NCBI RefSeq assembly: GCF_000019965.1
Contig: NC_010571.1
Coordinates: 3,109,001-3,173,000 of the forward strand
Source: Opitutus terrae PB90-1
Lineage (GTDB): Bacteria > Verrucomicrobiota > Verrucomicrobiia > Opitutales > Opitutaceae
Direction: 5' to 3'
Length of the DNA stretch: 64,000 bases
The position numbers and the translations under genes were made by a program. Below are positions 42,206-52,602 of this stretch, piece after piece; position 1 is the first letter of the stretch, and each line of letters begins with the position of its first letter. The notes below the pieces were generated by a model. The model searched no databases. It was not told the origin of the DNA and saw nothing but the letters and a program-made list of their open reading frames with translations.

Positions 42206-43306
42206 ATGCGGCTTCGGCATCTCACGCTCCGGCATTTCCGCAACGTCGGGTTTGCCGCGCTCGCATTCAGCGGGCGGCAGCAGTTCCTGGTCGGGCTGAA
42301 CGGTCAGGGGAAGACGAACCTGCTCGAAGCAGCGGGATTTCTCACCGCGCTACGCTCGTTTCGCACGACTGACAACAAGCTGCTGATCCAGCACGGACAG
42401 CACACCGGCGCAATCAGCAGCGAGCTGACGCATGAACAGCTCGGAGACACGAAGCTCACGATTAAGCTGCGCCGTGACGGCAAGGAACTTTGGAGTGATG
42501 CCACGCGCGTAACGCGGCTGGCCGATCACCTCGGCCGGTTTCCCACCGTCGTGTTTTCGTCGCAGGACCTGCATCTGGTCCGCGGCGCGCCGGCGCTGCG
42601 GCGGCGCTGGCTGGACCTGACGCTCGCGTCGATGGACGCCGGCTATCTGCGCGCATTGCAGACGTATTCGCGTGCGCTTGCCGACCGCAATGCGCTCCTC
42701 AAACGCGGCAACGCGGCAGATGCCGAGCTCGACGCCTTCGAGCAGCAACTCGCGCCGGCGGCAGTCGCGCTGCTGGCGACGCGCACGGCGGCCCTCGCGC
42801 TGCTCGGCGCGAAACTTGCCGTCGCCTACGACCGGCTGTGCGCTGGTGACGCGGCCGAAAAGGTGGGATTGCACTACGAACCGAGTTTTGACGGACCCTC
42901 GACCGAGGCGTGGCTCGCGCGATTCGAGTCGAGTCGGGGGCGCGACGCGCAGTTTCGTACCACGCTGGTCGGGCCGCATCGCGATGATTTCAGTTTCGTC
43001 GTGCGCGGGACGGCGGCGAAGGATTTTGCATCGGAAGGCCAGCAGCGCTCGCTCGTGCTGGCGTTGCGACTGGCGCAGGCGGAGTGGGGACACGAGAAGA
43101 GCGGCACACGGCCGGTGTTGCTGGCGGACGACGTGCTCGGAGAACTCGACCCGCTGCGCCGCCGCCGTTTCTGGGCGAGCATCGATCCGGAATCACAGAT
43201 CCTCGCCACCGGCACGAGTCTGCCGGACGCCGAGCTCGGCGAATGGCAGGTGTTCGAGGTGAAGAGCGGGGAATTCGAGGCCGCGGCCGAGACGCCCGAG
43301 TTGTAG
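42206..43306 (+). CDS. recF: DNA replication and repair protein RecF
   Basis: RecF is an SMC-like ATPase that guides RecA loading at gapped DNA. The 366-residue protein starts at ATG 42206 ([20 protein letters not shown]). The Walker A motif is [20 protein letters not shown]. The conserved [36 protein letters not shown] and [12 protein letters not shown] follow. The signature is [17 protein letters not shown], Walker B is [20 protein letters not shown], and TGTSLPD closes the core. The genes usually next to recF (dnaA, dnaN, gyrB) are not here. Confidence 0.96.
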
Positions 43307-43460
43307 GATTGGCTTTATGTCGCGGAAAGCGTGACGAGGGAGTCGCGCTCCCAATCGAGCCCGCAGCTTCGTAGGCGCGTCGGTTTCGAAGCGAACGGCA
43401 CGGCGATGCCGTGCGGCTGCGCTGCAACTTGTCAGCCAGGAGAACGACAGGCAGAGGCAG

Positions 43461-44369
43461 ATGATGCATTTCGAACTCTGGCAATGGGTGCTCGCGGTGA
43501 TCGGGGCGCTGCTGGTGGGCGTTTCCAAGACGGGCATTGCCGGGCTCGGCATGCTGTTCGTGGTGATTTTCGCGCAGATCATGCCGGCGAAGCAGGCGAC
43601 CGGCGTGGTGCTGCCGCTACTGATCTTCGGCGATATCATTGCGGTTGCATCGTATCGGCAGCACACGCAATGGCGGTTCCTGTGGCGGCTGTTCCCGTGG
43701 ACGGCGATCGGCGTGGTGATCGGATTCGTTGCGCTGGGCCGGATCGACGACCGGCAGGCGCAGGTGATGATCGGGCTGATCGTGCTCAGCTTGCTGGCGC
43801 TGCATGTGGGACGGCGCGTGATAAAGCCGAAGGCAGCAGGGATCAAACCGCAGAATGTAGCCGCGTCGGTTACGGCGCGGTCCGCACCGCGGAGCGGTGC
43901 GGCTACGGGGCAGAATGATACGAGCGTTTGGAGGGCGGGGTCGCCTGACCCCGCCGCGAAAACGGTGATCACGGCGGGGTCGGGCGATCCAGCCGTACAA
44001 CCGCAAGAGGCGTCGCACGGCTGGTGGTTCGCGCCGACCATTGGTGTGCTCGCGGGGTTCACGACACTCGTGGCGAACGCCGCCGGGCCGCTGATGGTCA
44101 TTTACCTGCTGGCGATGCGGCTGCCGAAGATGGAGTTCGTCGGCACGGGCGCGGTGTTCTTCCTGTTGCTGAACCTGTTCAAGGTGCCGTTCATGGTGAA
44201 CCTCGGATTGATCAATGGCGGCAGCTTCGCGCTGAATCTCTGGCTCGCGCCGGCGGTGTTTCTCGGCGCGTGGATCGGGCGCAAGATTCTCCTGCGCATC
44301 AATCAGCGGCTGTTCGAGAATCTTGCGTTGGCATTGAGCGCGGCGGCGGGGGTGAAGCTGTTGTGTTAA
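43461..44369 (+). CDS. TauE/SafE-family permease carrying an in-frame palindromic insertion
   Basis: TauE/SafE proteins are membrane exporters of sulfite, sulfoacetate or related anions. The 302-residue protein has the N-terminal half with LAVIGALLVGVSKTGIAGLG and ATGVVLPLLIFGDIIAVASY and the C-terminal half with APTIGVLAGFTTLVANAAGP, each with about four helices. Between the halves, residues of about 131-182 are not family sequence: they are translations of two palindromic elements (43858-43907 and 43935-44001), both in frame. They enlarge the central cytoplasmic loop and probably do not abolish folding. The sulfur locus is distant. A GCAGAGGCAG upstream is a modest ribosome binding site. 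Confidence 0.88.
   Translation: MMHFELWQWVLAVIGALLVGVSKTGIAGLGMLFVVIFAQIMPAKQATGVVLPLLIFGDIIAVASYRQHTQWRFLWRLFPWTAIGVVIGFVALGRIDDRQAQVMIGLIVLSLLALHVGRRVIKPKAAGIKPQNVAASVTARSAPRSGAATGQNDTSVWRAGSPDPAAKTVITAGSGDPAVQPQEASHGWWFAPTIGVLAGFTTLVANAAGPLMVIYLLAMRLPKMEFVGTGAVFFLLLNLFKVPFMVNLGLINGGSFALNLWLAPAVFLGAWIGRKILLRINQRLFENLALALSAAAGVKLLC
43858..44001. repeat. Two adjacent palindromic elements inside the TauE/SafE gene
   Basis: The first has GTAGCCGC (43858) and GCGGCTAC (to 43907) arms and an inner CCGCACCG/CGGTGCGG hairpin. It is a changed copy of the element at 8690 and 18660. The second has GAGGGCGGGGTCGCCTGACC at about 43933 and a right end in GGGGTCGGGCGATCCAGCCG followed by TACAA, a copy of the element at 9896. 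Both are read without stops. Confidence 0.82.
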
Positions 44370-44561
44370 GCCCGGAAACCACCACGGATTGCTCGGATTG
44401 CCGCGGATGGACGAGGTGCGGATGCGGACCGTCCTGTGCCAGGCCGCGGAAACCGGGAGATACTCGATGGTGATTCGCGCCGAGTTTTTGCCACGTGAAG
44501 AGCGCGGAGGAGGTGATTTTCTTCTTCGCGTTCTCCGCGGTCTCTGCGTTTAAGGGTTGTC
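44370..44561. repeat. Repeat fragments between the TauE gene and ruvC
   Basis: The 192-base gap has ACCACCACGGATTGCTCGGA at 44379, related to the kinase insert at 11129, and CTTCTTCGCGTTCTCCGCGG then TCTCTGCGTTTAAG at 44521-44554. The latter is a dispersed unit I recall from many genomes. No gene is supported. Confidence 0.55.
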
Positions 44562-45173
44562 ATGGCGCGCATGAATGTCCGGCAGATGTGGGCGGCGAAG
44601 CTCGCGGGGAAACCTCTCCCGGCGCCCTCGCGACTGCCCGTCGGCGCGGCCGCGACGGCCGAAGCGGCGCTCGGGTTGCGTCCGCGAACCGCGTTTGCCG
44701 GTCGCGTGCTCGGGATCGATCCGTCGCTGCGCGGTACCGGGCTGGCGTTGATCGAGTTCGCGCCGGGCCGGGCGCCGGTGCTGCTGCGCTGCCAGACGGT
44801 GCGCGTTTCGGCGCGGCTGCCGATGGCGCAGGCGCTGGCGGAAATCCACCGTGCGGTGCTCGCGTTTTTGGACGGCACGGAGGTGCGGCATGTTGCGCTC
44901 GAGCAGACGATCTTCGTGCAGAACTTCCAGACGGCACAAATCCTCGGCGCCGCGCGCGGCGCGGCGATGGCGGTCGCGGCGTTGCAGGGCCGGCCGGTGT
45001 TTGAGTATGCGCCGCTCCGCGTGAAGCAGGCGGTGGTCGGCGCGGGCCGCGCGAGCAAGGAACAGATGGCGCGGACCGTGATGGCCCTGCTCGGCCATGG
45101 CCGGCCGCTGGCGTCGGACGAAGCCGATGCCGCGGGCGTGGCGCTCTGCCACGCGTTCACTTGGCGGGAGTAG
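44562..45173 (+). CDS. ruvC: Crossover junction endodeoxyribonuclease RuvC
   Basis: RuvC cuts Holliday junctions during recombination. The 203-residue protein has an N-terminal extension of about 45 residues ([20 protein letters not shown] and on) before the core begins at [18 protein letters not shown]. The four acidic residues are seen in GIDPS (Asp), [10 protein letters not shown] (Glu) and [15 protein letters not shown] (two Asp). [21 protein letters not shown] is the DNA-binding part. The extension is unusual; no good later start is seen before the core, so it may be genuine. RuvA and RuvB are not next to it. Confidence 0.93.
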   Translation: MARMNVRQMWAAKLAGKPLPAPSRLPVGAAATAEAALGLRPRTAFAGRVLGIDPSLRGTGLALIEFAPGRAPVLLRCQTVRVSARLPMAQALAEIHRAVLAFLDGTEVRHVALEQTIFVQNFQTAQILGAARGAAMAVAALQGRPVFEYAPLRVKQAVVGAGRASKEQMARTVMALLGHGRPLASDEADAAGVALCHAFTWRE

Positions 45174-45183
45174 AGCCTCTGCC

Positions 45184-45885
45184 ATGCGGTGCCTCAACTG
45201 CAGCGAGGAATTCACCGGCCGGTATTGTCCCCACTGCGGCCAGCGCAGCGGCGTCACACGGCTGACGATGCGCACGTTGCTCGACTACGTGACTGAACTG
45301 GCGAACTGGGAACGCGGTTTGATGCACACGGCGGCCGCGCTGCTGCGGCGACCGGGCGGCACGATCGAGGACTACCTCGCGGGCAAGCGGGCGGATTACG
45401 TGAATCCGGCAAAGTTTCTGGCGCTCATGGTTTCACTCGCATTGATCGCCTTTTGGTTCGCCAGCATTCCGCCGGAGGCGAACCAGCAGCACGCCGAAAT
45501 CGCGGCGGGCATTGCGCGGGCGATGGACCGGTTCGGCAACGCGCTGCTGCTGCTCACCGTGCCGTGGTTCGCGCTCGGCACGCGCTGGTGCTTCCGTGCG
45601 AAAAGGCTGAATTATGCGGAGCATCTTGCGATGAACGCCTATGTGTTCGGCGAACAGAATCTGTTTTCGCTGGCGGTGCTGCCGTTCCATCATTTCGGCC
45701 AAACAGCCGCGGGGATCGCGGACGCCGTCTACTTCACGGTGATCGTCGGCTATTTCGCCGTGGTGCTGCGCGGTGTGGTCGCGAAGGCGTGGTGGTCGGC
45801 GATCACCGGCGCGGTGCTGATCACGGCGGTCGTTTACGCGATTTTCTACGCTGCGCTCGCTGCGGTTGTGTGGGTGATCCTGTAA
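45184..45885 (+). CDS. DUF3667-type membrane protein with N-terminal zinc ribbon
   Basis: The 233-residue protein begins MRCLNCSEEFTGRYCPHCGQ, a CxxC...CxxC zinc ribbon, followed by a conserved soluble part (RTLLDYVTELANWERGLMHT, RRPGGTIEDYLAGKRADYVN). Four or five helices then follow, such as FLALMVSLALIAFWFASI and ITGAVLITAVVYAIFYAALA. This layout matches the DUF3667 family of unknown function. It begins 10 bases after the ruvC stop and may be co-transcribed with it. Confidence 0.82.
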   Translation: MRCLNCSEEFTGRYCPHCGQRSGVTRLTMRTLLDYVTELANWERGLMHTAAALLRRPGGTIEDYLAGKRADYVNPAKFLALMVSLALIAFWFASIPPEANQQHAEIAAGIARAMDRFGNALLLLTVPWFALGTRWCFRAKRLNYAEHLAMNAYVFGEQNLFSLAVLPFHHFGQTAAGIADAVYFTVIVGYFAVVLRGVVAKAWWSAITGAVLITAVVYAIFYAALAAVVWVIL

Positions 45886-45992
45886 CTCATTATGTATGCA
45901 ACGGTTAAATGCCTGGCGGCAATCCGTGCGCAGCGAAAGACAAGGCGGGGTATTGCCGTGCGCGCACGAGAAGCGCATGCTCGCCAACTCAC

Positions 45993-47813
<1,821 letters not shown>

Positions 47814-47852
47814 TCGCGCCCGGCGGCCGACAGCGGTAACGCGAGTTCGACG

Positions 47853-48554
47853 ATGTATCTCAACGTCATCCAACTCGCGGAGTCCTTCGGCGTCGCCGAG
47901 AGCGTCGTCGAGAGCTGGATCCGCGACGAAGGGCTGCCGTGTGTGCGCGACAGCGGTCGGTTGATGTTCGATCGCGCGCAAGTCGTGGCGTGGGCGGCGG
48001 AGCGCGGGCTGGTGGCGAAGGCTGGCTTCCTGGCGGACCAACCTGCCGCGGCCGGACCGGCCAGCCGGCTGGAATCTTGGCTGCGGATCGGCGGCATTTG
48101 GCGCGACGTGCCCGCGGGCAGCGTGCGCGACGTGCTGAGCCGCGTCGTGGAAAAGCTGCCGGGGGCGACACCGACGGTGCGACAATTTCTGGCCCAGCGC
48201 GTGCAGGCGCCGGGCGGGATCACTTGGGCGGCGGTCGGCCACGGGCTCGCGCTGCCGCACCTGCGCTCGCATGTCGCGCTTGGCCGCGAAGCCGGCCTGC
48301 TCGCGATGCTGTTCTTGCGTGACCCGGTGTCGCTTGACGGCGAGGAAGCGCCGGACGGCGTGCCGGTAAACCGGCTGCTGTTTTTCGTCGCGCCGACGCC
48401 GCGGGCGCATCTCGAGTTGCTGGCGCATCTGAGCGCGGCGTTGTCGCGCGGATCGTTGCGGCAGCTCGTGCGTGACGCGGCGGGCGATCAGGAAATTTTC
48501 GCTGCGGTGGCCGCGGCGGAAGCCGAGGCGGCGCACCGGAGCCGGAAAGCCTGA
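47853..48554 (+). CDS. Helix-turn-helix and PTS EIIA (type 2) fusion protein
   Basis: The 233-residue protein combines an N-terminal excisionase/MerR-like helix-turn-helix (MYLNVIQLAESFGVAESVVE, then SGRLMFDRAQVVAWAAERGL) with an EIIA domain of the fructose/PtsN type. The phosphorylatable His is in AAVGHGLALPHLRSHVALGR. Further family parts are LLFFVAPTPRAHLELLAHLS and LVRDAAGDQEIFAAV. It is probably regulatory, receiving phosphate from EI (ptsI at 34.6 kb) through an HPr not seen here. It lies between SulP and the hydrogenase-like operon and could control one of them. Confidence 0.85.
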   Translation: MYLNVIQLAESFGVAESVVESWIRDEGLPCVRDSGRLMFDRAQVVAWAAERGLVAKAGFLADQPAAAGPASRLESWLRIGGIWRDVPAGSVRDVLSRVVEKLPGATPTVRQFLAQRVQAPGGITWAAVGHGLALPHLRSHVALGREAGLLAMLFLRDPVSLDGEEAPDGVPVNRLLFFVAPTPRAHLELLAHLSAALSRGSLRQLVRDAAGDQEIFAAVAAAEAEAAHRSRKA

Positions 48555-48731
48555 GCCGGATGAGCGAGCCGCAAACCGAACCAGAACCTATTCGGCCGGC
48601 GGTCCTCGCCGGCCGAGCGAGCGCGCAGGGCGCCGCGGCCGCCCGGCGGTCGCTAACAGTGAAGCGAGTTGGGTTCGGAAGCCCGGCCGGCGGCGAGCGC
48701 CGGCCCGAGAGCACTGGGTTGAAGGGAGTGT

Positions 48732-48823
48732 GTGGCACGGGCGTCCCGCCCGTGGAGGGTGGTTCACGCAATCGGCATGGGCTGGAGGCCCATGCCACGA
48801 CACGGGCGGGACGCCCGTGCCAC
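48732..48823. repeat. REP-like inverted pair just before the hydrogenase-like operon
   Basis: GTGGCACGGGCGTCCCGCCC and on (48732-48755) faces CACGGGCGGGACGCCCGTGC and on (48801-48823). Between them lies a further hairpin, GGCATGGGC-TGGA-GGCCCATGCC (about 48774-48796). The right element ends 11 bases before the first start codon of the operon and so occupies its leader. The rest of the 280-base gap, 48555-48731, has only a GGCCGGCGGTCCTCGCCGGC hairpin near 48594. Confidence 0.85.
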
Positions 48824-48834
48824 GACGAACATCG

Positions 48835-50823
48835 ATGAGCATCGGAATCCTGCTGCTGTTCGCCGCCATCGCGTTCGCCGGAGCGATTGCGGTCGCGTGG
48901 CGCGCGCCGCGCGCCTGGCTGGGCTTCACGTTGCTCGGAGCGGCGGCGGCGTTCGTGGCTGGCGCCCGCGTGCTGGTGAGCGGCGCGGCGTGGGACTGGC
49001 GCTCGACCTGGGTGCTCGGCGGCGAGAACCTGCACGTGCGGCTCGACGCGGTGAGTGCATTTTTCCTGGTGCTGCTCGCGGTGGTGGGCGGCGCGGCGAG
49101 CGTGTATTCGCGCGAATACTGGTCGGACCGCGCGCATCCGCGGTCGGCGCGGTCGGGCCGCGCGTGGTGGACGCTGCTGCTGGCCACCATGGGCGCGGTG
49201 CTCGTGGCGGCCAACGGGCTCCATTTTCTGATCGCGTGGGAACTGTTCGCGGTCAGCGGGTATTTTCTGATCACGCGCGAGCGCCAGCGGCGCGAGGTGC
49301 GGGCGGCGGGCTGGCTGTATTTCGCGGCGTCGCATGCGGGCACGCTGTGTCTATTCGGGTTTTTCACGCTGCTGGCGGCGCGGACGGGCAGCTGGGATCT
49401 CGGTGCGATGCAGGACCGGCGCGAACTCGCGCCGCTGTTCTGGCTCGCGCTGGTGGGCTTCGGAGTGAAGGCGGGACTTTTCCCCCTGCACATCTGGCTG
49501 CCATCGGCGCATGCGAACGCGCCGAGCCACGTGTCGGCGATTCTGTCCGGAGTGGCCCTGAAGATGGGGATCTATGGACTGGTGCGGTTCAGCGGCTGGC
49601 TGCCGGTGCCGGTGGCGGCGGGCTGGGTGATCGCGCTGCTCGGCGTGGCGAGTGCCGTGCTCGGCGTGGCGTTCGCGCTGGGCCAGCACGATCTGAAGCG
49701 GCTGCTGGCTTATCACAGCGTCGAGAACATCGGGATTATTCTGATCGGACTCGGATTCGCGCTGGTGGCGACGGCCAATGGCGAACCGGCGTGGGGTCGG
49801 CTGGCGCTGGCGGGCGGGTTGCTGCACATCTGGAATCACGGGCTGTTCAAGGCGCTGTTGTTTCTCGGCGCCGGTTCGGTGCTGCACGCCACCGGCACGC
49901 GCGAAATGAGCCGACTCGGCGGACTCTGGCGGACGATGCCGTGGACGGCGGGCTGCTTCACGCTCGGCGCGGTGGCAATTTCCGGGCTGCCGCCGCTCAA
50001 CGGGTTCGTGAGCGAGTGGCTGGTGTTCCTCGGACTCTTCGATGCGGCGGGTGCGGGCGGATTGCCGGCCTGGGCGGCGGTGCCGGCGGCGATCCTGCTC
50101 GGCATGACGGGTGCGCTGGCGCTGGCGTGTTTCGCGAAAGTCTGCGGCGTCGTCTTCCTCGGGCTGCCGCGGAGTGCCGTGGCCGAGCACGCGCACGAGT
50201 CGGGCCCGCTGATGCGCGGACCGATGCTACTGCTTGCGGCGTGCTGCGTCGCGATCGGACTCGCGCCGGTGTTCTTCTGGCCGGCGCTGGCGCATGCGAT
50301 CGATGCGTGGCGGCCGGCGTGGAGTGGGGCGGTGGCGCTGGCCAACGACGCGGGCGGCGCGCGACTCAACCCGGAGCAGGCGCCGCTGGCCGCGCTCGGG
50401 GCGTGTCACGTGGCGCTGGCGGGATTGGGCGTGGTGCTGGCGTGGGTATTGTGGCGGCAGGTGCGGCGCAACGGGGTGACGCGGTTCATGACGTGGGACT
50501 GCGGCTATGCGGCGCCGACGCCGCGGATGCAGTATACCGCGGGCTCGTTCGCGGAAATCCTCACCGGCTGGTTCAGCTGGATCCTGCGGCCGCAGGCGCA
50601 TGTGGAGCGGCCAGTCGGGCCGTTTCCGAAGCGCGCCGAACATCGCGTGCACACGCCAGAGACGGTGTTGGAGTTCGTGATTGAGCCGGTGGGACGCGTG
50701 GTGCTCGCGATTTCGGGCGCGGTGCGGAGGCTGCAGCACGGCCGGCTGCAGTTCTACATTCTCTATTTGTTTGTCGGTGTGGTCGCGATCGCGCTGCTGG
50801 CACTGACGGGAGGTGGAGGATGA
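48835..50823 (+). CDS. hyfB: Hydrogenase-4 subunit B-like antiporter subunit, copy 1
   Basis: HyfB/NuoL-type proteins are ion-translocating membrane subunits of group 4 hydrogenases and complex I. The 662-residue protein has about 15 helices. The key Glu of helix 5 is in GLHFLIAWELFAVSGYFLIT and the key Lys of helix 7 in FGVKAGLFPLHIWLPSAHAN. The second half has GQHDLKRLLAYHSVENIG and HNHGLFKALLF-like WNHGLFKALLFLGAGSVLH. The C-terminal TWDCGYAAPTPRMQYTAGSF is the HyfB/HycC hallmark. No ribosome binding site is clear before ATG 48835. First gene of the operon; repeated as copy 2 at 54042. Confidence 0.9.
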   Translation: MSIGILLLFAAIAFAGAIAVAWRAPRAWLGFTLLGAAAAFVAGARVLVSGAAWDWRSTWVLGGENLHVRLDAVSAFFLVLLAVVGGAASVYSREYWSDRAHPRSARSGRAWWTLLLATMGAVLVAANGLHFLIAWELFAVSGYFLITRERQRREVRAAGWLYFAASHAGTLCLFGFFTLLAARTGSWDLGAMQDRRELAPLFWLALVGFGVKAGLFPLHIWLPSAHANAPSHVSAILSGVALKMGIYGLVRFSGWLPVPVAAGWVIALLGVASAVLGVAFALGQHDLKRLLAYHSVENIGIILIGLGFALVATANGEPAWGRLALAGGLLHIWNHGLFKALLFLGAGSVLHATGTREMSRLGGLWRTMPWTAGCFTLGAVAISGLPPLNGFVSEWLVFLGLFDAAGAGGLPAWAAVPAAILLGMTGALALACFAKVCGVVFLGLPRSAVAEHAHESGPLMRGPMLLLAACCVAIGLAPVFFWPALAHAIDAWRPAWSGAVALANDAGGARLNPEQAPLAALGACHVALAGLGVVLAWVLWRQVRRNGVTRFMTWDCGYAAPTPRMQYTAGSFAEILTGWFSWILRPQAHVERPVGPFPKRAEHRVHTPETVLEFVIEPVGRVVLAISGAVRRLQHGRLQFYILYLFVGVVAIALLALTGGGG

Positions 50824-50845
50824 ACGTTAGGCTGGGAGGTACGCG

Positions 50846-51895
50846 ATGAGACTGGCGTTCGATCTGATCTTCCGGCTGGCGCTGTGGCTGCTGATCGCGC
50901 CGTTGATTCCCGGCATCATCAACAAGGTGAAGGCCTGGGTGGCGGGCCGGCGCGGTCCGCCGGTGCTGCAGCTCTATTATGACCTCGGGCGGTTGTGGCA
51001 AAAAGGCGTGGTGCTGAGCACGGTCGTTTCGCCCGGCCATGTGACCGGACCGGCGATCGCGTGGGTGGCGTTGGCGGGGGCGGCGATGTTGCTGCCGGTG
51101 GGTTCGCTGTGGTCGACCGTGGTGTTCCGCGGGGATGCGTTTCTGTTCATTTATCTGCTCGCGCTGGCGCGATTTTGCACGGTGAGTGCGGCGCTCGACA
51201 CCGGCTCCGCCTTCGAAGGCATGGGCGCGGCGCGCGAGGTGAGTTATGCGGTGATCGCGGAGGCGGCGCTGATCGCGGGACTGCTGGCGCTCGCGCGGCA
51301 GAGCGGCAGTTTGGCGCTGGCGGAGATGTTGGCGCCGTCGGCGGGGGCCGGTGCGGCGCTGCTGGGCGCGGGATTGTTCACGGTCCTGCTCGCCGAAAAC
51401 AGCCGCGTGCCGTTCGACGATCCGAACACGCATCTCGAGCTGACGATGGTGCACGAGGCGATGGTGCTGGATCACAGCGGTCCGCCGTTGGCGGCGATCC
51501 TGCACGGCGCGGCGCTGAAATTATTGATCTTCTCCGTGCTGCTGGCGGAGGCGGTGCTGCCGATCGGAAAACTGCCGCCTCTCGCCGCATTCGCGGCGCT
51601 GGGCGCGGCGGTGCTGGCGATCGCGGTGGCGGTTGGGCTGGTCGAGTCTCTGATGGCGCGCGCGGCGTTCAAGCGCGTGCCGCTGCTGCTGACGACCGGT
51701 TTCTTGCTGTGCCTGTTTGCGCTGCTCGCCGCGTGGAAGAGCGCGGAAGCGACGCGGGATGAAGTGCGGCGCGATCAGGCGGTTTCCGGCGCGCTCGGAG
51801 AGCGCGCCCTACCGACGCTGCCGCGCCCGGGAGATTTCAGAGTCGTAACGCGACCTTCTGGTGGAGGTGGCAGAGTGGAAGGAGGATGTTCATGA
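50846..51895 (+). CDS. hyfC: Hydrogenase-4 subunit C-like (NuoH-like) membrane subunit, copy 1
   Basis: NuoH-type subunits anchor the peripheral arm to the membrane arm. The 349-residue protein has about eight helices. The conserved loops are GIINKVKAWVAGRRGPPVLQ and LYYDLGRLWQKG, FEGMGAAREVSY, and the acidic loop FTVLLAENSRVPFDDPNTHL with ELTMVHEAMVLDHSG. Residues after about 314 have no match in copy 2, which is 314 residues long. They come from a palindromic element at 51788-51813 and form a basic tail. GGGAGG six bases before ATG 50846 is a good ribosome binding site. The stop overlaps the hyfE1 start (ATGA). Confidence 0.9.
   Translation: MRLAFDLIFRLALWLLIAPLIPGIINKVKAWVAGRRGPPVLQLYYDLGRLWQKGVVLSTVVSPGHVTGPAIAWVALAGAAMLLPVGSLWSTVVFRGDAFLFIYLLALARFCTVSAALDTGSAFEGMGAAREVSYAVIAEAALIAGLLALARQSGSLALAEMLAPSAGAGAALLGAGLFTVLLAENSRVPFDDPNTHLELTMVHEAMVLDHSGPPLAAILHGAALKLLIFSVLLAEAVLPIGKLPPLAAFAALGAAVLAIAVAVGLVESLMARAAFKRVPLLLTTGFLLCLFALLAAWKSAEATRDEVRRDQAVSGALGERALPTLPRPGDFRVVTRPSGGGGRVEGGCS
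51788..51813. repeat. GGCGCGCTC-GGA-GAGCGCGCC element in the hyfC1 tail
   Basis: A perfect 9-bp stem with loop GGA is followed by CTACC. The intergenic copy at 17171-17195 has the same layout (CGGCTC-GGA-GAGCCG then CCCTACC). Here it is translated as part of the C-terminal extension. Confidence 0.75.
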
Positions 51896-52533
51896 ACAGC
51901 ACGCTGAATCTTCTCATCGGATTGGCGATGGGGCTAAACCTGCTCGCGCTCGCGAGCGGGCGGTTGCCGTCGGTGATTCGTGCGGTCGCCGTGCAGGGCA
52001 TGGTGCTGGGCGTGCTGCCGCTGTTGAGCGAAGGTCATGCGCACTGGTTGGTCTGGCTGGTGGCGGCGGGCACGGTCGTCGTGAAAGGTTTCGTGATTCC
52101 GAACCTGCTCACGCGAGCGATGCGCGCGGCGAATATCGATCGCGAGATCGAGCCCTTCCTCGGGTTCGTGCCCTCGCTGCTGCTCGGCGCGGCGGGCACG
52201 ATCGCCGCCGTCGCGGGCGCGCGGGCGCTGCCGCTCCTGCCGCAACACGCGGACACGCTGCTCGTGCCCGGCGCATTGGCGACGGTGTTGACGGGGCTCC
52301 TGCTGCTGATCGGCCGCTCGAAGGCGATTTTGCAGGTGTGCGGCTATTTGATGCTCGAGAATGGCGTCTACCTGTTCGGGCTCCTGCTGATCGAATCCAC
52401 GCCGCTACTCGTCGAGTCGGGCATCCTGCTCGACCTGACGGTGGGCGTGTTCGTGATCGGAATCATCGTCGACCGGATCCAGCGCGAGTTCGATACGCTG
52501 GATACGCGGAAGCTGACGGTGCTGCGAGAGTGA
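51892..52533 (+). CDS. hyfE: Hydrogenase-4 subunit E-like membrane subunit, copy 1
   Basis: HyfE-type subunits are small membrane proteins with a NuoK-like C-terminal part. The 213-residue product has six or seven helices, such as LNLLIGLAMGLNLLALASG and LVWLVAAGTVVVKGFVIPNL. The second half has SKAILQVCGYLMLENGVYLF, with a Glu that aligns with NuoK, and GVFVIGIIVDRIQREFDTLD. ATG 51892 is chosen because AGGAGG (51880-51885) is six bases upstream and the codon overlaps the hyfC1 stop. An ATG at 51886 touches the AGGAGG itself and is unlikely. Confidence 0.88.
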   Translation: MNSTLNLLIGLAMGLNLLALASGRLPSVIRAVAVQGMVLGVLPLLSEGHAHWLVWLVAAGTVVVKGFVIPNLLTRAMRAANIDREIEPFLGFVPSLLLGAAGTIAAVAGARALPLLPQHADTLLVPGALATVLTGLLLLIGRSKAILQVCGYLMLENGVYLFGLLLIESTPLLVESGILLDLTVGVFVIGIIVDRIQREFDTLDTRKLTVLRE

Positions 52534-52540
52534 AGGGAAT

Positions 52541-52577
52541 GAGACTTATGGGACTTATAGGACGAATGGGACCTATA
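52541..52577. repeat. GGGACTTATAGGAC short tandem tract between hyfE1 and hyfF1
   Basis: GAGACTTATG-GGACTTATAG-GACGAATGG-GACCTATA consists of four imperfect 9-10 base units. It interrupts what is otherwise a tightly packed operon. Confidence 0.75.
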
Positions 52578-52602
52578 TCCGGAAAACCGGGGAGACACGG
52601 CC

